NCBI GenBank assembly: GCA_024275575.1
Contig: JAJRYV010000075.1
Coordinates: 1 to 64,000, forward strand
Length of the DNA: 64,000 nt
From: a bacterium
Lineage (GTDB): Bacteria > Zhuqueibacterota > Zhuqueibacteria > Zhuqueibacterales > Geothermadaptataceae
Direction: 5' to 3'
This document shows positions 45,120 through 53,446 of this stretch, piece by piece. Both the position numbers and the translations under genes were made by a program. The first letter of the stretch is position 1. Each line of letters begins with the position of its first letter. The notes beneath the pieces are model-generated. The model ran no database searches and was not told the DNA's origin. It saw nothing but the letters and a program-made list of their open reading frames with translations.

Positions 45120-45387
45120 GTTCAAATTGCTCCAAAATTCGATTCCGGCTCTGTGATATGCAATAGCGTAAAAAGCCCGCGAAAGCAGAAAACAAAAGCA
45201 AAAATTTATCGTGCTGTACCCAAGTCCAAAGTGCTAAAATCAAGTTATTCATCGAAAGCTTTACCCGATGATTCAATGTATGTGAAAAAAATAAAAGAAT
45301 TTTACATAAAACTTGATAATTAAGTGGATATATTGTTATTTCTCACGATTAAAAACCAATGTTTTAATTCATATTTAAGGAGTAGAA
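45120..45387. other. Upstream region of htpG
   Basis: About 268 bases, AT-rich near the htpG start, with AAGGAG 5 nt before the ATG. No CIRCE element (TTAGCACTC-N9-GAGTGCTAA) is visible, so HrcA control is not supported. The 77-codon minus-strand ORF here is not convincing. Confidence 0.45.
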
Positions 45388-47259
45388 ATGGCCAGGAAAA
45401 CAAAAAAAACAAGCCAGGAGTTTGAGTACAAAGCAGAGATGAAGCAAATGCTGCATCTGATCATCCACTCCTTGTATACGAACAAAGAAATTTTTTTACG
45501 TGAACTCATTTCTAACGCATCGGATGCATTGAACAGAATCCGCTTTCGCATGCTGACCGATAAAGACGTACTCGATGCGGATGCCGAACTGTGCATCAGG
45601 ATCAAAGTTGACAAGGACAAACACATCCTTTCAATCAGTGACAGTGGTGCGGGTATGACACGGGAAGATTTGATCGAGAGAATCGGTACGGTGGCAAGCT
45701 CGGGGACACTTGAATTTGTCAAGCAACTGCAGGACCAGGGCAGTCAAATCAATGCGGAAATGATCGGCCAGTTCGGTGTCGGGTTTTACTCGGTTTTTAT
45801 GGTGACGGATGAGGTGGTTTTGGAAACCCGCGCTGCTGATAAAGATTCACAGGCATACCGCTGGAAATCTGACGGCGGTGGTAAATTTACCATCGAAGAA
45901 ATCGAAAAGGCTGAGCGCGGCACCACGATTTCGTTCAAATTGAAAAAAGAGGCCTGGGAATTCGCAGAAGATTACCGCGTTAAACACATCATCAACAAAT
46001 ACTCCAATTTTGTTGATTTCCCGGTTTATATCGGCGAAGAAAAGGCGAACACCGTCGAGGCGCTGTGGCATAAACCGAAAGATGATATCAAAGAAGAAGA
46101 CCTGAATGAGTTCTATAAATTTATTTCTAACGATTATCAGGAACCATTAGCGCACCTGCAATTAAATCTCGAAGGGGCGGTTAATTTTAAAGCGCTGCTG
46201 TTCATTCCGGGAACAGCGCCGCTCACTTTTTACCGCAACCCGGATGACTTTGATTCTGTGCATTTGTATTCAAACAAAATTTTTATTCAGGATAATTGCA
46301 AAGAACTGCTTCCTGAATACCTACGCTTTTTTAAAGGCGTTGTGGACACCGAGGATTTGCCGCTGAACGTATCCCGGGAGGTGACGCAATCCAGCCCGGT
46401 GATGGCAAAAATCAAAAATACACTCACCAGCAAAATACTGGCTTTCCTCAAAGACCTGGGGAAAAAAGAGCCGGAAAAGTTCGAAAAATTCAGCAAGAAT
46501 TTTGGCCCCCTGTTTAAGTCCGGCGTGAACAGCGATTTCAACAACCGGGATAAAATTATCGAACTGCTGCGTTTTGAATCGACCAAAACCGAGCCCGGCA
46601 AATCGATTTCACTGAAAGAATACGTCAGACGTATGGGCGAAGAGCAGAAGGAAATTTATTTTATTTCCGGCGATCACCGCGAGGCATTGGAAAAAAATCC
46701 GAAGCTCGAATATTTTAAGAAAAATGATATCGAAGTATTGCTGCTCTCGGAACCCATCGACGTTTTCATCGTGCCCTCTATCAATGAATATGATAAAAAA
46801 GCGCTAAAATCCATCGATAAAGCCGATCTCGATTTAAGCGCCGACAACAGCAAAGACAGCGGCGAGGAACTCAACGAAGATCTGGCAAAATCGCTGATCG
46901 AAGTTTTTAAAGAAACGCTGGGTGATAAAGTCGAAGATGTCGTGGCCTCAAAAAGACTGGTGGGTTCGGCGGTGACGCTGGTTTCCGGTAAGGACGGTAT
47001 GGATTCGCAGATGGAAAAAATGATGAAAATGATGAATCAGGGTTTTTCCGGTTCGAAACGCATTCTCGAAGTCAACCTCAGGCATGGCGTCATCAAAAAT
47101 TTGTCGCGCCTGAACCTGGCCGGCAGCACCGATCCGCTGCTGCGTAAAACCATTCTGCAACTTTACGAAAGCGCCGAACTGCTCGAGGGCAATCTCCAAT
47201 CACCCAACGATTTCGTTGCCCGCATGACCGAATTGCTGCAGGAGGCCACGAAAGCATAA
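45388..47259 (+). CDS. htpG: Molecular chaperone HtpG (bacterial Hsp90)
   Basis: 623 aa ATP-dependent cytoplasmic chaperone. N-terminal GHKL ATPase: KQMLHLIIHSLYTNKEIFLRELISNASDALNRIRF, ISDSGAGMTREDLIERIGTVASSGT, QFGVGFYSVFMVTDEV. Middle domain: LYSNKIFIQDNCKELLPEYLRFFKGVVDTEDLPLNVSREVTQSS with the catalytic-loop Arg. C-terminal dimer domain: SQMEKMMKMMNQGF...ILEVNLRHGVIKNL. It has no MEEVD tail, as in other bacteria. AAGGAG precedes the ATG. Monocistronic; a repeat-rich gap follows. Confidence 0.97.
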   Translation: MARKTKKTSQEFEYKAEMKQMLHLIIHSLYTNKEIFLRELISNASDALNRIRFRMLTDKDVLDADAELCIRIKVDKDKHILSISDSGAGMTREDLIERIGTVASSGTLEFVKQLQDQGSQINAEMIGQFGVGFYSVFMVTDEVVLETRAADKDSQAYRWKSDGGGKFTIEEIEKAERGTTISFKLKKEAWEFAEDYRVKHIINKYSNFVDFPVYIGEEKANTVEALWHKPKDDIKEEDLNEFYKFISNDYQEPLAHLQLNLEGAVNFKALLFIPGTAPLTFYRNPDDFDSVHLYSNKIFIQDNCKELLPEYLRFFKGVVDTEDLPLNVSREVTQSSPVMAKIKNTLTSKILAFLKDLGKKEPEKFEKFSKNFGPLFKSGVNSDFNNRDKIIELLRFESTKTEPGKSISLKEYVRRMGEEQKEIYFISGDHREALEKNPKLEYFKKNDIEVLLLSEPIDVFIVPSINEYDKKALKSIDKADLDLSADNSKDSGEELNEDLAKSLIEVFKETLGDKVEDVVASKRLVGSAVTLVSGKDGMDSQMEKMMKMMNQGFSGSKRILEVNLRHGVIKNLSRLNLAGSTDPLLRKTILQLYESAELLEGNLQSPNDFVARMTELLQEATKA

Positions 47260-47297
47260 TTTCTTCTCATGCAGAGTCGCAAAGTACGCAAAGAAAA

Positions 47298-47419
47298 GTA
47301 TCTCATCCAGCGTGTGCGCGAGAAGCGCTTCCTGAGCCTGAAGGAGGGTGCGTTTCGGACAAGATGAGAGGAGGCTCCCGCTTTCGGCAGGCTCAGCGTC
47401 CGCCTCGTACGCTGAACAG
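47298..47419 (+). repeat. ~122-bp palindromic dispersed repeat, copy B
   Basis: Same length as copy A (17631-17752, opposite strand) and about 85% identical by eye. Inner arms CTGAGCCTG / CAGGCTCAG (9 bp, perfect) and outer arms CAGCGT / ACGCTG. Lies 38 nt after htpG. On its left is a GCAGAGTCGCAAAGTACGCA stretch of the GCAAAG family. Confidence 0.8.
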
Positions 47420-47449
47420 AAAGACAGGCATTTCCTGGCGTGCTCTGTG

Positions 47450-47474
47450 GCTTTGCGTGAAATAAATGATTTTA
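47450..47474 (+). repeat. 25-nt dispersed repeat (GCTTTGCGTGAAATAAATGA), copy 1
   Basis: GCTTTGCGTGAAATAAATGA followed by TTTTA is identical at 62044-62068, and weaker similarity continues for ~35 nt on the right (aaaaaatg.ggaacattc). It sits between repeat copy B and the ssrA promoter. Confidence 0.75.
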
Positions 47475-47526
47475 AATCGATAATAAACTAAAAAATGTGG
47501 GACATTCAGTGCAAGAAAAATCGTCC

Positions 47527-47555
47527 TTGCATCAGGAGCAGCTTTTCGATATATT
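47527..47555 (+). promoter_or_regulatory. Sigma-70 promoter of ssrA
   Basis: TTGCAT (47527-47532), 17-nt spacer, TATATT (47550-47555). The expected start lies ~12 nt before the mature 5' end of tmRNA, consistent with trimming by RNase P. Confidence 0.65.
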
Positions 47556-47573
47556 TTACGGCGATTATTCCCC

Positions 47574-47928
47574 GGGGACGACATGGTTTCGACGGGGGAA
47601 TGAAAATCGTGGATTGCATGTCGAGGTTGCCTGGCCCCTCGTTAAATAGCCTGCACTAAATCTTTAAATGCAGATGATTATTCATATGCTATGGCTGCCT
47701 AGTAAGTAGCCACGGTCTCACTGGGTGCTGCCACCGCAGCCTTTGAGAACGACGATAAGGGTGGCTGGTCTCTCCCATTGCCTGCATGGGAGAGATGAGA
47801 CTTTGCAGGCTGGCTGAGAAGCGGATTTGTCTGCTGAACCGCGATCAGCGAGATTGATCAACAGACTAAACATGTAGATGTCTGCGGCGTTTGTCCTTCG
47901 GACGCGGGTTCGATTCCCGCCGTCTCCA
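47574..47928 (+). ncRNA. ssrA: Transfer-messenger RNA (tmRNA)
   Basis: Rescues stalled ribosomes by trans-translation together with SmpB. Starts GGGGACGACATGG and ends ...CGGGTTCGATTCCCGCCGTCTCCA: the 5' GGGGACG pairs with the 3' CGTCTCC (one G-T) as a 7-bp acceptor stem, and GGACGCGGGTTCGATTCCCGCC is the T arm. CCA is not encoded. The reading frame resumes at GCA (47670) and encodes ADDYSYAMAA followed by TAG TAA, ending in the usual Ala-Ala degradation signal. One-piece form, about 355 nt. A clear promoter and terminator surround it. Confidence 0.97.
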
Positions 47929-47932
47929 TTTT

Positions 47933-47962
47933 AAAGCCTGGATTCATTTCAGGCTTTTTTTT
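47933..47962 (+). terminator. Rho-independent terminator of ssrA
   Basis: AAAGCCTG-gattcattt-CAGGCTTT with an 8-bp perfect stem and a tract of eight T residues, beginning 5 nt after the tmRNA 3' end. Confidence 0.88.
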
Positions 47963-48021
47963 AAACTGAATGTGTAAATTATTACAAACCACGCCGACCA
48001 ACCCACATGCCAGGCGATAAA

Positions 48022-49326
48022 ATGAAACGTAATATCCTGGTTTTATTGATACTTATCCTATTTTTTTCCTGCCACCGGAAGATGATAAAACCACCGATGC
48101 AGCCGGCATTCAGCTATAAGTCGCTCGGTTTTTTTATGATTAAAAACATGCCGCCCGAGAATGTGAGTGCCGGCCAAAAAAATAATTTCACTAATCTGGG
48201 GATCGAAAAGATTGCTTTTCGCACCCTGGCGGTCAACCCGCAGAAGATTCTTCCCGGAACCGTACTTTTTATCCCTGCAACTTACGGTCGCATCCTGCCC
48301 TCCGGAGAAGTTCACGATGGTTTTTTCCTCGCTGATGAAATAAACACCTCACAAAGTAAAAATGAACTCTTGCTCTTTGCAGATTTAAAACCGACGAAAA
48401 AGGCAAAACTTTTTCCGGCAGCAGGAAAACGCGTCGAAGTATTTTACGTGTCCGAACCCATTCGCGCCTCGGTTCAGCAGCGTTATAAATTCCGCAAGGT
48501 GAAAAAACAGCGAAAATCGCTTGCTGATTTGACGGCTACTGAATTCGATACACTTTTGCGACGGCAGCATAAATCACCTTTATCCCCGCAACAGAGAATT
48601 CAGTTTTATTCGCAAAAAGGCAAGGGTATCCCCTATGAAATATTCTTGTTGGGCGAAGGGCCGCTGGCAAAATATGATCAGGACCCGTTGATGGATTTCG
48701 CCCGTTTTGATTGCATGACGTTTTGTGAACATATCCTGGCAGCCACTATTTCAGATTCTTACACATCCCTTTTTAAAAACTTGCAGCACATCCGCTATAA
48801 AAACGGAAAGATTGAATTTCTCAGCAGAAATCACTACACCATCGCCGACTGGCTGCCCAACAACGACTGGTTGTTGCACGATGTGACAACTAAGGTGGGT
48901 GGAGAACAATGCAAATCGATGACGAAAATTATCGACCGCAGAGCTTTTTTTTCCCGAAACGGTGTTGCCGAAAACGAACTTTAAAAAATCGCAGCACCTG
49001 AAACACTGACGGTTAACTACATTCCCGCAACTGCGCTCCCGGCGATAAAAAAGAATCTGCATGGCGGCGAAATCGTCAGCATCGTCACTTCATTTCCCGG
49101 AATTATATCCGCACACATGGGCATTATCGTGCGCGATGAATATGGCAATCTGCTCTTCCGGCATGCCTCAAGCTCACGCGAAAATCGTGCTGTTGTCGAT
49201 GAGTACTTTGATGAATATGCAGCTAAACTGGAACATTCAAAAAGTCGGCTGGGCATGGTTTTCATGCGAATTCATGAAAATGTACGGGTTCCGCGAACGC
49301 CATTGCACACGGCTCAAAAGGAGTAA
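48022..49326 (+). pseudogene. DUF1460-family amidase-like lipoprotein, interrupted by an in-frame TAA
   Basis: Expected product: a ~434-residue NlpC/P60-like cell-wall hydrolase of the DUF1460 family, exported as a lipoprotein (lipobox LILFFSC). The first ORF (to 48984) holds GIPYEIFLLGEGPLAKYDQDPLMDFARFDCMTFCEHILA, with the catalytic-type Cys, and RNHYTIADWLPNNDWLLHDVT. The TAA at 48982-48984 is followed in the same frame by KIAAPETLTVNYIPATALPAIKKNLHGGEIVSIV...ISAHMGIIVRDEYGNLLFRHASS, with the His-type site, up to TAA at 49326. No base is gained or lost, so one substitution (for example GAA or AAA to TAA) explains the break. The shortened product would lack the His part. A sequencing or assembly error is possible. 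The start at 48022 is chosen for its AGG spacing; 48007 is an alternative. Confidence 0.8.
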
Positions 49327-49330
49327 GTCA

Positions 49331-50926
49331 ATGTGGCGGAAAACAGTTTTTTTAAATATTTCAGCCATCATTCTCTTCACACATCTATTCGCAAACCCAC
49401 CTCAGCAGTACGGCATAGACATCGATCATTACGCCATTCAAATCGTTTTATCAGATTCCAGCGATGACATTGCCGCAAAAACGATCATCGACTTTTTCCG
49501 CTCGCCGGAAGTACGGACACTGCGGCTCGATTTTGCCGAATTTGCCATCGATAGTGTTTTGCTTAACGGTAAAATCGCCGATAGCAAGTTTGAAAATAGC
49601 AAACTCGATATCACTTTGCCTGTAGTTCGAGACACAACGATAAGCCAGGTTGAAATAACCTACCACGGCAAGCCAGCCGATGGTCTAATTGGCAAAAACA
49701 ATAAATTTGGCCGGCGTACATTTTTTGTCGACAACTGGCCCAACCGGGCGCATTTCTGGTTTCCCTGCATCGACCACCCGCGCGACAAGGCGAGTGTGAG
49801 CATGCGCATCACCGCGCCGGAACGCTTTAAAATCGTAGCAAATGGACCGCTGACCACGAAACAAAACAACAGGGATGGCAACAGTACCTGGTTTTTTTCA
49901 TCCAAGCAAACGATGCCGGTGTATTGCATGGTTTTCGGGGCTGCAGAATTTTCCACCATGCAGCAAACAGCGGCCGGGCAACTGCTGTTGAGTTACTGGT
50001 TTTTCCCCAAAGATTCTGCTGCTGTCCGCAACTTCAGAAATACCCCGCAAATGCTTGCCTATTACAGCAACAGATTTGGTGTATTTCCATTTGAAAAACT
50101 GGCGCTGGTGCAGGCTAATACGCGATTTGGCGGCATGGAAAACGCCGGCGCGATATTTTTTAATGAGAAAAATTTTGGCGGCAGGTTATCTTTTGAAGTC
50201 ACCGTGGCACATGAAATCGTACACCAGTGGTTTGGCAACTGGATCACGCCTGCGGCATGGAATCATCTGTGGTTAAGTGAGGGATTCGCTTCTTATTTTG
50301 GCATTCAATTTTTTGAGAAATACGATAAATCCAGATTTTGGAAATTGTTGGAAAACAGCCGCGACCGCTATCTCCGGCAACAAAAATGGCACGAACAGGC
50401 GCTTACACAAACTGAACCGGCTAATTTGTTCGATATGCTCAATGCCAACAATTACACCAAAGGGCTATGGGTTGTACACATGCTGCGCAATGAACTTGGC
50501 GACAGCTTTTTCTGGCAATCAATGCAGGCGGTCGGAGAAAAATTCGGCGGGAAAAACTGGACTACTGAAGATTTACAAATGATTTGTGAAGCACAATCCG
50601 GACGCCAGCTGGGCTGGTTTTTCGACCAGTGGGTGCACCGTGGTAGCATCCCGCGAATTGTGGTGCGTTATTTTCAGGACGACTCTGCCGGCCTACAGGT
50701 ACAAATCGAGCAAAAACAATCACCGGCAACCATGCGCTTGCCAGTCGATATCACAATAATCGAGGATGGAGAACAGCATGATTACCGCGTTGTTTGCCGG
50801 CGCCGGGTTGAGTTTTTTTCCTGGCCCCTGCGCAGCAGCAATATCAAAATTGTGGTCGACAGAAATATTCAACTCTTAGCTGGAATAAAGCTGGTGCGCC
50901 AAAAGTTTACCAGCAAAAACAATTAA
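49331..50926 (+). CDS. M1-family metallopeptidase (aminopeptidase N-like)
   Basis: About 531 aa exported zinc aminopeptidase: signal peptide MWRKTVFLNISAIILFTHLFANP. N-terminal beta-sandwich, then RFGGMENAGAIFFNEK (G-x-M-E-N substrate motif) and the zinc site HEIVHQWFGNWITPAAWNHLWLSEGFASYFG (H-E-x2-H-x18-E), with a later NYTKGLWVVHMLRNELG holding the catalytic Tyr. It stops soon after the catalytic domain and a small beta domain, as in the short M1 forms. AAGGAG is inside the end of the DUF1460 gene, 4 nt away, so the two probably share a transcript. Confidence 0.92.
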   Translation: MWRKTVFLNISAIILFTHLFANPPQQYGIDIDHYAIQIVLSDSSDDIAAKTIIDFFRSPEVRTLRLDFAEFAIDSVLLNGKIADSKFENSKLDITLPVVRDTTISQVEITYHGKPADGLIGKNNKFGRRTFFVDNWPNRAHFWFPCIDHPRDKASVSMRITAPERFKIVANGPLTTKQNNRDGNSTWFFSSKQTMPVYCMVFGAAEFSTMQQTAAGQLLLSYWFFPKDSAAVRNFRNTPQMLAYYSNRFGVFPFEKLALVQANTRFGGMENAGAIFFNEKNFGGRLSFEVTVAHEIVHQWFGNWITPAAWNHLWLSEGFASYFGIQFFEKYDKSRFWKLLENSRDRYLRQQKWHEQALTQTEPANLFDMLNANNYTKGLWVVHMLRNELGDSFFWQSMQAVGEKFGGKNWTTEDLQMICEAQSGRQLGWFFDQWVHRGSIPRIVVRYFQDDSAGLQVQIEQKQSPATMRLPVDITIIEDGEQHDYRVVCRRRVEFFSWPLRSSNIKIVVDRNIQLLAGIKLVRQKFTSKNN

Positions 50927-50940
50927 CCAAAATTTAAACC

Positions 50941-51429
50941 GTGAATAGCCGTCAGACGGAAATATTTATGTTTAGTTTATTCTCAAACCCCCTGTCATTT
51001 CACGATGAAACGCGCACTATCGATGGACTGAAAATTTATGCTTTACAAGAGTTATTGGACAACAGTAGCGCGACAGAAACTTTCAAAGATACGCTACGTG
51101 ATTTTTTTTCCAGGCCGCAACCCAATAACCGCATCTGTTATCCCTCTGGCACACCGGCTTTAAAAATCGTGCGAACGATTATGAAGTTATTGCAGGAATT
51201 CCCGCAAATCCCTTTTGATTCGGTACACATCAACGCCCGATCCGGTTGCGCTACCTTTAAAGGAGAAATTGCGATCGAACCACAGAACAGGAAATTCAAA
51301 TTTTTATGGGATTGCCAATGGCGGGCACAGGAAAGTGGTCTGACCAATGCCTGGGGTATGCCGGATCAGGTCAAAGCCGCGCAGGATTTTGGTTATCAGT
51401 GTTTCCAATATTTTGAGGAAAATTTATGA
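50941..51429 (+). CDS. Hypothetical protein coupled to the MGMT gene
   Basis: 162 aa by the GTG start; an ATG at 50968 (MFSLFSNPLSFHDETRTI) is an alternative. No signal peptide or membrane helix. Features: LKIYALQELLDNSSATETFKDTLRDFFSRPQPN, ALKIVRTIMKLLQEFPQIPF, then a beta-rich part SVHINARSGCATFKGEIAIEPQNRKFKFLWDCQWRAQESGL and a final GYQCFQYFEENL. No known domain. It overlaps the next gene by 4 bases (ATGA) and begins 15 nt after the M1 gene, so a polycistronic unit is likely. Confidence 0.6.
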   Translation: MNSRQTEIFMFSLFSNPLSFHDETRTIDGLKIYALQELLDNSSATETFKDTLRDFFSRPQPNNRICYPSGTPALKIVRTIMKLLQEFPQIPFDSVHINARSGCATFKGEIAIEPQNRKFKFLWDCQWRAQESGLTNAWGMPDQVKAAQDFGYQCFQYFEENL

Positions 51430-52208
51430 CCATGGCGGTAATTGATCACCTTGCTGAAGAAGATTATATCGCGTTTTTATGCGGAGAAATGCAACTTGCT
51501 GTGCAAAATGATGTTCAGCAGCACCTCAACTCATGCCAAACATGCACTGGAGATTTCCAAATTTACCGGCATATTCTCGGGGGCTTACAGGCCATTTTTC
51601 AAAAACAGGGTAAACGCGTTTTACCGGCACAACTGCACGTGCTTTTATTGGCGGAAGCCGAAAAAGAGAAAATTTATTTTAGCCGCTGCCTTTTCCCGGG
51701 TTTTTTCTCTATCGCCGCCGCACGGACACACAGGGGCATTGTTAAAATCTTTCTCGGTGAAATCGATTTATTCAAGCTCGATGAAAAACTGGGACAGCTC
51801 TTTCCCGGTAAATGGCTCATTCATTCGGATGAAAAACTCGATGAATTATTCGACCAGCTTAAAGAATATTTTAGCGGTAAACGAACGACATTTGATATCG
51901 CTATCGACAAATCGCTGATCAAAGGCGATTTCCAACAAAAAGTACTTGCCGAGCTGATGCACATAAAGTTTGGTGAATTCACGACTTATGGTGAGCTTTC
52001 CCGACGGATTCATCAACCGCGGGCGAGCCGGGCTGTGGGCAACGCACTCGGTCGCAACCCGTTGCCGATCATCATTCCCTGCCATCGGATTCTCGCCGGT
52101 AATCGCCAGTTGGGTGGATTCACCGGCGGTATCGAAATCAAAAAAGAGCTGCTTCACCTCGAAAACATCGATCATGCTTCCCTCGATAGGCAAATGTCAT
52201 TATTCTGA
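51426..52208 (+). CDS. Methylated-DNA-protein cysteine methyltransferase with N-terminal zinc-finger-like domain
   Basis: 260 aa. Residues ~160-245 are an Ogt/MGMT active-site domain: GDFQQKVLAELMHIKFGEFTTYGELSRRIHQPRASRAVGNALGRNPLPIIIPCHRILAGNRQLGGFTGGIEIKKELLHLE, with the alkyl-accepting Cys in PCHR (C219) and the Asn hinge/Arg finger (RAVGNALGRNP). Such proteins take the methyl group from O6-methylguanine in a one-time reaction. Residues 1-60 instead carry DYIAFLCGEMQLAVQNDVQQHLNSCQTC, a C-x13-H-x3-C-x2-C pattern like the zf-HC2 (anti-sigma-type) zinc finger. The middle (~60-155) is the usual N-terminal MGMT fold. The function call is sure; the zinc-finger call is by pattern. Confidence 0.88.
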   Translation: MTMAVIDHLAEEDYIAFLCGEMQLAVQNDVQQHLNSCQTCTGDFQIYRHILGGLQAIFQKQGKRVLPAQLHVLLLAEAEKEKIYFSRCLFPGFFSIAAARTHRGIVKIFLGEIDLFKLDEKLGQLFPGKWLIHSDEKLDELFDQLKEYFSGKRTTFDIAIDKSLIKGDFQQKVLAELMHIKFGEFTTYGELSRRIHQPRASRAVGNALGRNPLPIIIPCHRILAGNRQLGGFTGGIEIKKELLHLENIDHASLDRQMSLF

Positions 52209-52431
52209 AATTTTATTTCAAACAGAATTGCACCCGCCTGTTTCCTGCCCGACAAAGAAACGAGTGACATCATTTTAAAATGAATCTTTTGTATAATTGC
52301 AGAAATTATTGCTTGTCTGCCGATACACAGTTTGAACTTCAGAATGCATCGTAATGATGGCGATAAACCCTTTTAAACAATTGTTCAAAAAGCTTTAAAA
52401 TGCCAATATTTAAGTTGACGCGGAGAAAAGA

Positions 52432-53286
52432 ATGAATTGGGAAAATTTAATAGTTAATTTAGAATGCGTTGATACACTACCAACATTACCCACTGTTTTT
52501 ACAAAAGTTAGTGAATTAATCGCAAAGCCGAATGTGACTGCGAAACAGCTCGCAGAGGTCATTCAGACTGATCAGGCGATATCCATGAAACTATTAAAAA
52601 TCGTTAACTCCCCGTTTTTTGGATTCAGTCGAAAAATTATGACGGTGCAGGATGCCGTCGTGCTGCTGGGATTTAACGCCACACGTAATACGGTGATGAG
52701 TATTTCAATTTTCCGGGCGTTGAATAATGGCAGTACCGCGAGTGGTTTTAATATGAAAGATTTCTGGAAACATTCCATCGCAACCGGTATGATTGCCCGC
52801 TACCTGGCGCGCAAGCTGCACGTCGATGCTGAAAAAGCTTTTTCCGCCGGCATTGTCCACGATATTGGCAAGATAATTTTACAACAATATTTCCAGGAAG
52901 AACTGGAAAAAGTGCTCGAAGTGATCAATGATAAAAATATTTCTTTTTATGAATCTGAACTGCAGGTTTATCGTGGTACGCACTGCGATCTCGGCAGCTA
53001 TCTCGCCGATAAATGGAACCTGCCGATTCCGTTAATCGAGGTTATCGATTTGCACCACACCCCGGGAGAAGCGACGGAAGACCCGCGCCTTGTTTCAATC
53101 GTTCACATCGCCAACTTACTCTGCAAAGGTATGGGCATAGATTTCGTTGCTTCATCGAAAAAACAGGATGTTGATCCCTATGCGTTCGCCCGGCTCGATC
53201 TCTCAGCCGCTGATATCGAACAATGGCTCGAGGAAATCCAGGCGGAGGTTGATCAGGCTGAGGAAATGTTTAACAATATTCAGTGA
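52432..53286 (+). CDS. HDOD-domain protein
   Basis: 284 aa, a single HDOD domain of the HD-superfamily, used in bacterial signalling but usually without hydrolase activity. LPTLPTVFTKVSELIAKPNVTAKQLAEVIQTDQAISMKLLKIVNSPFFGFSRKIMTVQDAVVLLGFNATRNTVMSISIF at the start, then WKHSIATGMIARYLARKLHVDAEKAFSAGIVHDIGKIILQQYF, retaining the HD pair (HDIGK) and LIEVIDLHHTPGEA. No second domain (GGDEF, EAL or receiver) is present. GGAGA precedes the ATG. Monocistronic with its own terminator. Confidence 0.9.
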   Translation: MNWENLIVNLECVDTLPTLPTVFTKVSELIAKPNVTAKQLAEVIQTDQAISMKLLKIVNSPFFGFSRKIMTVQDAVVLLGFNATRNTVMSISIFRALNNGSTASGFNMKDFWKHSIATGMIARYLARKLHVDAEKAFSAGIVHDIGKIILQQYFQEELEKVLEVINDKNISFYESELQVYRGTHCDLGSYLADKWNLPIPLIEVIDLHHTPGEATEDPRLVSIVHIANLLCKGMGIDFVASSKKQDVDPYAFARLDLSAADIEQWLEEIQAEVDQAEEMFNNIQ

Positions 53287-53303
53287 TCATAAAATATTTT
53301 GAT

Positions 53304-53340
53304 AAAGCATGTGGGCCGCAAAACCACATGCTTTTTTTTT
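53304..53340 (+). terminator. Rho-independent terminator after the HDOD gene
   Basis: AAAGCATGTGG-gccgcaaaa-CCACATGCTTT, an 11-bp perfect stem with nine T residues, starting 17 nt after the stop codon. Confidence 0.9.
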
Positions 53341-53396
53341 GTAGAAAAATTATAACCAGGAATAAAAAAAATAGCTGGATTATTAACAGATTCCTG

Positions 53397-53414
53397 TTAA
53401 CTTTTGAAAGTTAA
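53397..53414. promoter_or_regulatory. 18-bp palindrome upstream of the phosphodiester-glycosidase gene
   Basis: TTAACTTT-TG-AAAGTTAA is a perfect inverted repeat with a 2-nt centre, 32 nt before the ATG. It has no T-tract and is short, so an operator for a dimeric regulator is more likely than a terminator. Confidence 0.45.
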
Positions 53415-53446
53415 TTTGATTAAAAAACTTACGTTTTATTAAACTT

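Noticed and set aside
45043-45276. 77-codon minus-strand ORF upstream of the hypothetical gene
   Set aside because: Overlaps the better-supported ORF in another frame. A frameshifted longer gene was considered, but the joined translation shows no family pattern.
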